64,000 nucleotides of DNA from NCBI GenBank assembly GCA_009809945.1, contig WTPW01001678.1, positions 67,776 through 131,775 of the forward strand, given 5' to 3'. A program made the position numbers and the translations under genes. Positions 56,501 to 64,000 of this stretch are shown here, piece after piece. The notes beneath the pieces are model-generated. The model saw only the letters and a list, made by a program, of their open reading frames with translations. It did no database searches and had not been told where the DNA came from. Source of the DNA: Gigaspora margarita (Eukaryota; Glomeromycota; Glomeromycetes; Diversisporales; Gigasporaceae). Each line of letters begins with the position of its first letter. Position 1 is the first letter of the stretch.

Positions 56501-57719
56501 CGCAGTAGGTGCAGTGCACATAGATTTAAATTTGCACGTATATCGAGGCTCCCCGTATATATAACACGTGTATAAAATTTTTTTTGTGTGTTTTTTTTTG
56601 CATTTGCGCCAATAAAAATTTTATTGGGTTTATAACACTAGTTGTGAGTAAGTATGAGGCCATGAACATTGGCTATTTAAGAGAAGAAAGAAAGGAAATT
56701 GTTTTCCCTCTTTTGTCTTTGCTGCTAGCTTGACACAAGTCTAGCTTCATTGTTGATGCCATGTGGTTAAATACAAAATGAAGACAGAAGTGAGAATAAT
56801 GGTATTAGTAGAAGACAAGAATGAAGTCCGTGGGGTATTGCCAGCTGTTTTATCCTGGAGAATAATCTAAGGAATGATTCAGAAAAATGGTATCATAGGT
56901 TAAAGAATACACTGGACTATTTGCCAGTGAAAATGTTAAAGTTGCTATATAGAGGTGAAGGTTTGTTGTAGATGGGAGCTAAAAGAATTTTGGCTGAAAG
57001 ATTAGTAGAGAGAGTGGTTAGTGAAATGAAGAAAAAGGTAGAGTGGTGAATAGTGGCCAAAAGAAAAATATATGGGAAGGGGGAAGCAGTATTGGTTTAG
57101 ATTGTGTTGTAGACAAAGTAGTTTTGAACAGAGAGCGATAGCTAGTAAGCAAAATGCTGGAACACAAGAATGGGTAATGCCAGATTTTTTAGTTTCTGGC
57201 ATTGAAAAGATCTTTAAAAAGAGCAATATAACCAAAAAGGCTATAGCAGAAATTAAAAGGAAGGTTCAGCCAATGTATAATGGTGAAAAGAAATGATATT
57301 GTTACAAAGTAAAGTTGAGTAAAACTAGGGATCAATTCGAATATGATGAATAGTGCAAGATTGGGCGGTATGTAGATAGTACGATAGTTAACAGGGATTG
57401 GAAGTTGATAGATAAAGCGCGAGATGTGACAGCTACCAGGGCATTTTTTCTGAGATTTGCAGATAGAGAAGGTTGAGATATGGCTGCAAAAATAAGAGAT
57501 GAGAACCCCACGGAAGCTTTTTTTAAAGAAAAGCTGGTGAGTGCAATAGCAAATGCAAGTGCAAATGTAAAACAAGAACAAAGTGCTCTGCAATAGATAA
57601 AAAAACATGATATTAATAACAAATATTATTATATATATTAGCAAATACTAAGAAAAAATTACATTCCACTAAAGATTAATTTTTAGAGTCTTTTGTAAAT
57701 TTTTGGTCAGAATTTTTCC
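53521..57719. other. No supportable gene
   Basis: AT-rich DNA with undetermined bases at 55009-55055. The longest frames here (57072-57296 plus; 57189-57644 minus) have no motif I recognise. At 56560-56635 TATAACACGTG...AAATTTTATTGGGTTTATAACAC is weakly self-complementary. A poly-A-like interval near 57600 has no clear boundaries. Confidence 0.45.
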
Positions 57720-58261
57720 CATCCGGATTATCTGATAATTACTAATTTTTTTGGTGATTCTTAATAGTTTGTAGTTTTATGTTAATCTACCAACCAATAG
57801 AATTATAGTTATATCCAAAATGTGATCAGTGTGCTAAAACTGTGTAGCAATATAATCAAATTATTGTGCTTTAACGTTTTTTTATTGGTTGTACAACCCA
57901 AGTTATGATCAAAAAATAACATCACAATTAAAATTCATTAATGATTGTTAACAATGATAGTACCAAATTAACCTTAATGACATTCAATACTGTGTAAAAA
58001 ATTCTTTACAGTGTTACAGGAAATTTTGTCACCTGACAAATTTAGCTGATTCAACCAAAGTACGATGCAATTTCCAACTGATTACTGCATTTCTACAGAA
58101 ATGTATTATTAATAAGTTCCGATGACATTATTATTACTATATTCTTCCAATGTTACCTCATAAATAGTAAAGCATTACTACATCATCACTATCAAATTAT
58201 ACATATTTTCAGGTAGTAAATTTTTGGTCAGAATTTTTGCCATCCGGATTATCTAATAAAT

Positions 58262-58397
58262 ACTTGTTATTTCATGAATATCGGTGAATACAGTATATTC
58301 CACAGAATAATAGTAAAATTACGTGCCTGAAGGCCACGTGGTTTACTATTATTCTGTGGAATATATTGTGTTCACTGATATTCATAAAATAACTAGT
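58262..58397. mobile_element. Hairpin MITE, ~60-bp arms
   Basis: ACTTGTTATTTCATGAATAT ... pairs with ATATTCATAAAATAACTAGT; inner CAGAATAATAGTAAA pairs with TTTACTATTATTCTG. Loop CCTGAAGG. Nearly perfect. Confidence 0.8.
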
Positions 58398-58405
58398 TTA
58401 TCCAT

Positions 58406-59240
58406 AGGTACGATATAACAACCTGTGCAACATGTCATTCAATAAACTTCAGCTACCATAGTAATTTAAACTTTATTCAATAATTGATCTATTTATTTTT
58501 TTATTTAAAAAATAAAATGAAATAAAAATCGAATGCAAGAAACAGTAATATCACAATAACTAAAGAAATTTTCAAATTGCAGAGAATCTTTTGTGTAAAG
58601 AATACTACAATAACATGTGTTTTAAATGGCCGTGCCTTGACCAGTTTCATAAAGCTATCAAGTATGAAAACGAATTTAAGAATTTAATTCTTCGAGCTCA
58701 AGCTCTCCTATTATCTTTGGAACTATGGCACATTAAAGTGATATTTTTAAACATTACTCACTTTTAACCTTTTAGGACATTAAAAAACATGATAATAATA
58801 TAAAAATAAAAAAATTAATTAATATTTTAAATATTTAAATAAACCTTTTTTTATTAAATAAAAATCAATAAAGTACAAAATTCTTTATCTGCCTATAACA
58901 AGTTTAAAACCTTTAGGAACTAATAAAGTCTTTCACCTTCTTACAACAATTTTCAAACCTTCAAACCTAATAAAGTCTTCTGTCTGTCTATAACAATTTT
59001 AACCAGTTTCAAAACCTACAATTTAGTAAAAATGACTATTTTAAGACCCGTAAAGAAATATTAAATCTAGTTGATTACATAATCGTGAACTTAGCTCACG
59101 ATCTTTAAGTTTTAATTAGGATTTACTGTAAACAAAAATTTTTTATCACCGGTCTATATAAAAATCATGTGTCACATGATTTTCATATAGACGGGTGTGA
59201 ATAACTTAGCAAAAAAAGCACAGGTTGTTACATAGTACCC
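58406..59240. mobile_element. 0.8-kb TIR element, TAACAACCTGTGC ends (tentative)
   Basis: GGTACGATATAACAACCTGTGC at the left; the right end reads the reverse of GGTACTATGTAACAACCTGTGC. The interior includes an exact short hairpin (59146-59200) and three diverged direct words TAATAAAGTCTT (58923-58978). No gene. Confidence 0.6.
59146..59200. repeat. Near-perfect short hairpin
   Basis: TCACCGGTCTATATAAAAAT...CATGTG pairs with CACATG...ATTTTCATATAGACGGGTGTGA. Two 27-bp arms with two or three mismatches. Confidence 0.75.
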
Positions 59241-59720
59241 ATGAGATAATTGCTAATTTTTCTGGCGATTCTTATAGTTCGTAGTTTTATTTTGATCTAC
59301 CAACCAATAGAATCATAGTTATATCCAAATGTGATCAATGTGATAGCATATGATTAGTTATTATGCTTTAACGTTTTGATTGGTTATATGATCCAAATTA
59401 TGTCATCACGATTCAAATTCATTAGCAATTGTTGATCATATAATAGTAATCAGCCTAAACCGCATATAGTTGTGATCGATTTTGTAACAAAATTCTTTGG
59501 GAAAGTTTGTTACCTGACCAAATTAGCCAATTTAATTGCTCGATGCAATTTCTGACCAATTACTACATTTATACTAAATATAAATAATAAGCCCTAATGA
59601 CCTTATTATTACATTACCTCATGATTAATAAACATTCTACATTATCACTATTACACATTTTCAGGTTATAATATTTTGCCATACAGATTATCTGATAATT
59701 ACTAATTTTTTCAGCGATTG

Positions 59721-60059
59721 GTGGCACTTAGCGCTGGGTCACCAAAATTCTGGGTCGGATGCATCAGATATAGGTCGGTGACTTGCTCTAGTTGTTAGCA
59801 GGTTCTATAGCAAAATTATTAGCTGGACATTTTTTAATTAATGAAAGGATATGATTTATGATCTTGGGGCAGCCGATTCCATGTAATCTGACATATTCTG
59901 ACCAGAATTTTGGGACCCTCCTGTATGAGTTGGGATTTATAGCTTTATAACCAGATTTGACTAGATTGCTACATGTATCCTGGCTTAGCTATATTTGATC
60001 AACTGACATCCATAAATTATTAGGGTGCCCAATCAGATTCCAGATTTTGCTGATGAACG
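59721..60059. other. No gene seen
   Basis: Non-repetitive AT-rich DNA. Confidence 0.4.
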
Positions 60060-60774
60060 CAAAACTCATACTGAACCATCCACTTCGTACTTTGTACTAT
60101 GTTCCTGGTATTTCAATTCAAACATACAGTATTTCATGATACAGATTAATGTTATTCCAACCTTAACTACGTATTATGCAACAAATAGGTTTATAACAGA
60201 ATTTTTTATAATTCACAATAATTCCAATACAAACCTTTATTACCAGAATAGTTTTACAGTAGCTACGACATAATTTCAGTGCGAACTAACTCAACCATAT
60301 AGAAAAATAAGACAAATCCAATGCAAACTACCTCTAACTGATACTATAGTAGCCAAGATGATATGTTTTGATAGATGAATTTTTTTACAGTAATTCGTGG
60401 TAGAAATCAAATAATTTAATACAGAATTTCAATACGAATTAATACAATCTAAATAAGGTAGAGTAATTACCAAAATAGTCTATTTCTCAATCCTTACAAG
60501 AAAGACCAAAAATATTTTCTTCAGGTCTTCATTTGCAACAGAGTTCTTTGCAAAAGAAGTAACAACTTCAGTGCAAACTAATTCAAATGATTTTAATCCA
60601 ATAATTTCAATGCAAACTAACTCAATCTAAATAAGGTACTGTAATTGCCAAAATAGCAAGTAGACCTTGCAACAGTATTCTTAGCAAAAGAAGTAATATC
60701 TTTAATGCAAACTAATTTAAGCTTAAACCTTACAAAAATCAAAACAGTTCTGAATGCAAACTAACTTAACCATA
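60060..60774. repeat. Degenerate repeat, GCAAACTAACTCAA type, first block
   Basis: TTTCAGTGCRAACTAACTCAA and AAATAAGGTACYGTAATTRCC recur every 100-200 bp. It is split by the element at 60783 and resumes at 63401. Confidence 0.65.
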
Positions 60775-61322
60775 CGGTGATCCAGTGTTGGAAATCTTAT
60801 GTTCTCATGTTCTCATGAGAACATTACTTTTAATTTGAGAACATTTACAAAATTTAAGATGTTCTCTATTAAATTTTTTTTGAGAACATTATGTTTGAAA
60901 AATATGTTCTCTATATAAATATATAAAGTAATAAAAAATTGTTGTTATTAATATAGTAGTTTAAACAATTATTTAATTGTTAGTTGTTGAAATAGAAAAC
61001 AATTTAGTATTTTTGAATTACAGAAAGATTTTGGATAATATAATTTATTGGTTTATCCATTCCCAGTTTTATTGCAATATAGTTGCATTGCTACCTTATT
61101 AGTACTGGATAACAAAATGCATCCACTTTTATTAGTAAAAACTTTAATTCATTTAAGTTTTTTAAAACAAGTTAAATAAAAAAAAACCTTTGATAAATTG
61201 ATAGATTTTTTGCTAAACTATATTTCTGTCAAAGAATTTTTTATTACTTTTTGTTTTAAAGAAGTTATTAAAGTTAAACTTTGTAATGATTTAAAAATTG
61301 GGATTAATTATAAAAAAATATA

Positions 61323-61588
61323 TACCGTATTTACGCGAAATAATGCGCACCTGCGCATTATTTTGAGGGGATGCGCATTATTTCGAGTACGTGCAGGGCG
61401 TTATTTCAGGGTAAAGGTCTAATTTCTACAAAATTGTGCATCATATATGTGTGATGCATAATTCTCTATGTGGAGTGTGCATTATTTAGGGACGCACATG
61501 GGCGTTATTTCGAAACCAGCTATGCGATTTTAAGGAAATGCAATTTTTGAAATAACACCCATGTGCGTTATTTTGCGTAAATACGGTA
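61323..61588. mobile_element. MITE with TACCGTATTTACGCG ends, in copy 2
   Basis: TACCGTATTTACGCGAAATA at the left and the reverse complement of the right end, TACCGTATTTACGCAAAATA, match over more than 20 bp; absent from copy 1 of the host element. GCGCATTATTTC/GCGTTATTTC words repeat inside. Same outer TIR as 2433-2632. Confidence 0.85.
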
Positions 61589-61858
61589 TATGTTTAATTA
61601 ACCAATTAATCAATTGCATCAAAATTAGCCAATCTGAATTGATTATTTAGGAATCAAAAATTTATGCTCTATATAATCGAGTGTTTTTTTATGTTGTCCA
61701 GTACTGTACAAACTTTGATATACATATATTATTATTATATTGAATGCCAATTAAATCAATATTTAATATAAGTTTTCAGAGAGTTAAGCACACTATGATA
61801 ATAATATAAATTTTTTACAAGAATATTAGTTATTAAAATTTTAAACTTTAGTATTATA

Positions 61859-62108
61859 TGGGGGTGAGTTAGTAGAAAAGAGACAAAATTTTTCTAAGTA
61901 AAAGTTTTCTTAACTTTAAGCTTAAATAACTTAACAACTATTTTAATAAATTTAATAATTTTTTTTTATTTAAATTCTATATAATTTTAACATTAAAATA
62001 AAAAAATTTTTAGCAAATTTGATTAAATAGTTGTTAAGATATTTTAATTTAAAAATTAAAAAACTTTTATTAAAAATGATTTGTCCCATTTCTACTGACT
62101 CACCCCCA
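61859..62108. mobile_element. Stowaway-like MITE, TGGGGGTGAGT ends, in copy 2
   Basis: TGGGGGTGAGTTAGTAGAAA and TTTCTACTGACTCACCCCCA inverted, TA on both sides, absent from copy 1. 250 bp. Confidence 0.85.
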
Positions 62109-62164
62109 TATTCTAAAATTTATATTAAAAATCTTTTGAATTAATAAATTCACTAAATTCACTA

Positions 62165-62630
62165 TCCCTTAAACCATATAAAGCACAAATTTGTATGTAA
62201 AATGTTTTTTGACCTGTTTTTTCAATTGCACCAAATTTTACTAAATCACACTCTCATATTTCCTAAGATAAAATAAAAATGCACCACATGTTGAATATTA
62301 TATAATTTTTATCTTGTGAAACTTTCTTAACACTGTCCCAAAAATCAGCCAAATTGGGTTGACCATCATATAGTCTTTGCAGTCAAATTTAATAGTAAAA
62401 AAGCTATAGTCACATGCTAATTATAAAAGATCTTTGTATTCGTTACATAGAGGTACCTTTTATAAAATGATATTAAAGTTGCCAAAGATTTCTTATGATC
62501 AACTTCACAGAGTTGATTTTAGAGACAACTCTGAGAAAAAAAAAATAGTTTAAAAGTTCAGGTCTTGTAGTATATTTTATGACCATCAAATAAATTTATA
62601 CCCTTTGTTTGAGTTATATTGATTAAGGGA
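62165..62630. mobile_element. TA-target TIR element, TCCCTTAA ends, in copy 2
   Basis: TCCCTTAAACCATATAA at the left, TTATATTGATTAAGGGA at the right; TA on both sides; absent from copy 1. 466 bp, non-coding. Confidence 0.8.
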
Positions 62631-62685
62631 TAGTAAAGAAGAATAATATATTAAATTTACTATATTTATTTATTTATTTAAATAT

Positions 62686-62902
62686 GAAAAAGTCTATTTG
62701 TAACAACCTGTTATGTAATAGCCATAAGGCCATATTAATGTTAAAGTAGGATTAAAGTTAGAATTAGGATCAAAATTAGTACAAAATTGCAAGAGGATCA
62801 TTTTTTGTTAGAAGTGCAATAGGGTTATCTTAGTAGAATTTTGAGTTATAAATAAAACTGTTACAACTAAGTATAACAGGCTGTTACAAAAAGATTTATC
62901 CT
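62686..62902. mobile_element. TIR element with TTTGTAACAACCTGTTAT, in copy 2
   Basis: TTTGTAACAACCTGTTAT at 62697 and ATAACAGGCTGTTACAAA at about 62873-62890; absent from copy 1 of the host element. About 215 bp. The core TAACAACCTGT is shared with the element at 58406. Confidence 0.7.
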
Positions 62903-63400
62903 TTAATATTTAAGAAACATTAAAGGCTTATCTAAAAACTAAATATACAAGCTGGATTAAACCAATAATATCTCCAATATTATATAAAGTCTAAAATATT
63001 AAATTGTTTTTTTTAAAAAAAATATATAAATTATAGTTTTATTTTTAGAAATAATTTAGCTTTGTTTATATATTTTAGTTAAATAAATTATATTCTTTAT
63101 TATTTTATCATTAATAATTTTATAAATATATTAATTAAAAATAAAAATTAAAAAAATAAATAAAAGAAGTCAAAAGTATAAGTTAAGAGAGAGAATAAGA
63201 AAAAGAAAATAATTGCAAAAAGAGAAAGAAGAGAGAAGAGAGTGAGTGAAAAGGAGATAAAGAGAGAGAGAAGAAGAGGGCAAAAAAGAAAATTTTTTTT
63301 TATTTGAGAACATAAAAAAATTTTTGAGAACATTAAATTAAATAAATATGTTCTCATGAGAACATAAATTTCAAAACAGATTTCCAACACTGCGGTGATC

Positions 63401-63840
63401 ACCAGAATAGCTAGTAAGTGTTGCAGAATTTTTATTACTAGAATAGTTTAACAGTGGCTCATGACATAATTCCAGAGCAAACTAAATAAACTGAATAGAA
63501 AATATAAAACAATGCCAATGCAAACTGCCTCTAATCTATACCGTGATAGCCAAATAGAATGTTTTGATAATGAAATTTTTATGGTAATTCATAGTAGAAA
63601 TCAAATTATTTTAATACAATAATTTCAATGTAAGCTAACACAATCTAAATAAGGCACCATAATTACCAAAATAGCGAGTAGACCTTGCAATCGAATTCTT
63701 TGCAAAAGAAATAATAACATTACTACAAATTTATTCAAACTTAATCTCTCAGAAATCAAGACAATTCTGAATGCAAACTAACTCAACCACACAATGGTTA
63801 CCAGAATAGCTAGTAAGTATTACAGAATTTTTTTACGAGG
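63401..63840. repeat. Degenerate repeat, GCAAACTAACTCAA type, second block
   Basis: AATGCAAACTAACTCAACCA, GCGAGTAGACCTTGCAA and similar words continue the block interrupted at 60775. Confidence 0.6.
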
Positions 63841-64000
63841 GTCTTTTTGCTATATAATTAGCCTTATTACTAACAATCTAATAGACATCTGTTCAAAAAT
63901 CAAATAAAATAATTTTTCAAAAAATTATAAAGAACTGCTTAATGTGTGAAACCCCATATAAGATCATACTGATCCTGTACAGAATCATGTGCTGCACAGC

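Larger units (their letters stand above)
57720..59720. repeat. Tandem ~0.45-0.5-kb repeat, interrupted
   Basis: The unit begins GCCATCCGGATTATCTGATA. Starts are seen at about 57720, 58245 and 59682; a further start near 59245 is blurred by an insertion. Shared internal words: CTACCAACCAATAGAAT, TATAGTTATATCCAAA, TGCTTTAACGTTTT. The second unit is split by a hairpin (58262-58397) and a larger element (58406-59240). Confidence 0.65.
60783..63392. mobile_element. hAT-type family with TGTTCTCATGAGAACA ends, copy 2
   Basis: Same TIR as copy 1 (CAGTGTTGGAAAT), exact 8-bp TSD CGGTGATC (60775-60782, 63393-63400). It is 1.1 kb longer than copy 1 because of four insertions (61323-61588, 61859-62108, 62165-62630, about 62686-62902); the rest aligns closely with copy 1, so the two copies prove the edges of the insertions. 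Confidence 0.9.

Noticed and set aside
57072-57644. Overlapping frames on both strands
   Set aside because: Composition looks somewhat protein-like on the plus strand, but there is no motif, no homologous pattern I recognise, and no gene structure.
60025-60273. 82-codon plus-strand frame
   Set aside because: Overlaps the start of the degenerate repeat block and has no recognisable content.

Overview
The window looks like a chromosomal piece of an early-diverging filamentous fungus, most likely an arbuscular mycorrhizal fungus (Glomeromycotina, Rhizophagus-like). This is inferred from the strongly AT-rich DNA, short spliceosomal introns, TKL-type kinase genes whose C-lobe ends in motifs typical of the expanded Glomeromycotina kinases, a TLDc domain, an orphan 7-TM protein, and a dense mix of hAT, Tc1/mariner, Mutator-like, LINE and SINE elements. 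No database search was possible, so the species is not proven.

Layout. 1-5.85 kb: a long-terminal-inverted-repeat (TIR) DNA transposon with a decayed multi-exon transposase and two accessory coding regions; three small MITEs sit inside it. 5.85-13.9 kb: no host gene; MITEs, a long hairpin element and hAT-like elements. 13.95-24.8 kb: the host-gene core, two paralogous genes about 6.4 kb apart (kinase domain, Ser/Asn-rich linker, TLDc domain), with identical first-three-exon lengths and a conserved GC-AG intron, separated by a MULE-like element and a long hairpin. 24.8-28.7 kb: palindromic repeats and a minus-strand 7-TM gene. 28.7-31.7 kb: a Tc1 element containing a MULE-like element, which contains a hAT-type element, which contains a Tourist-like element.

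31.7-46.6 kb: a transposon nest with no host gene: hAT MITEs, a tRNA-derived SINE, a 1.4-kb element with a 10-bp target duplication, a 5'-truncated LINE (endonuclease remnant, reverse transcriptase, RNase H, zinc knuckle) inside a larger inverted-repeat structure, and a MULE. Similar hAT-like CCCGAA-rich ends at 32.2 and 46.55 kb may mark one outer element. 46.6-64 kb: no supportable host gene; a degenerate ~50-bp satellite, two foldback elements made of GTCGGTGAAATG units, a 2.4-kb hAT, two copies of a hAT-type family with TGTTCTCATGAGAACA ends (one carrying four further insertions), and a ~0.5-kb tandem repeat with hairpin insertions.

Only three loci look like host genes. The two kinase-TLDc proteins may form a diverged pair in which one has lost its catalytic Asp; the 7-TM protein has no visible functional link. 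Most of the remaining sequence is explained by insertion of one element into another, often readable from exact target-site duplications (TSDs).
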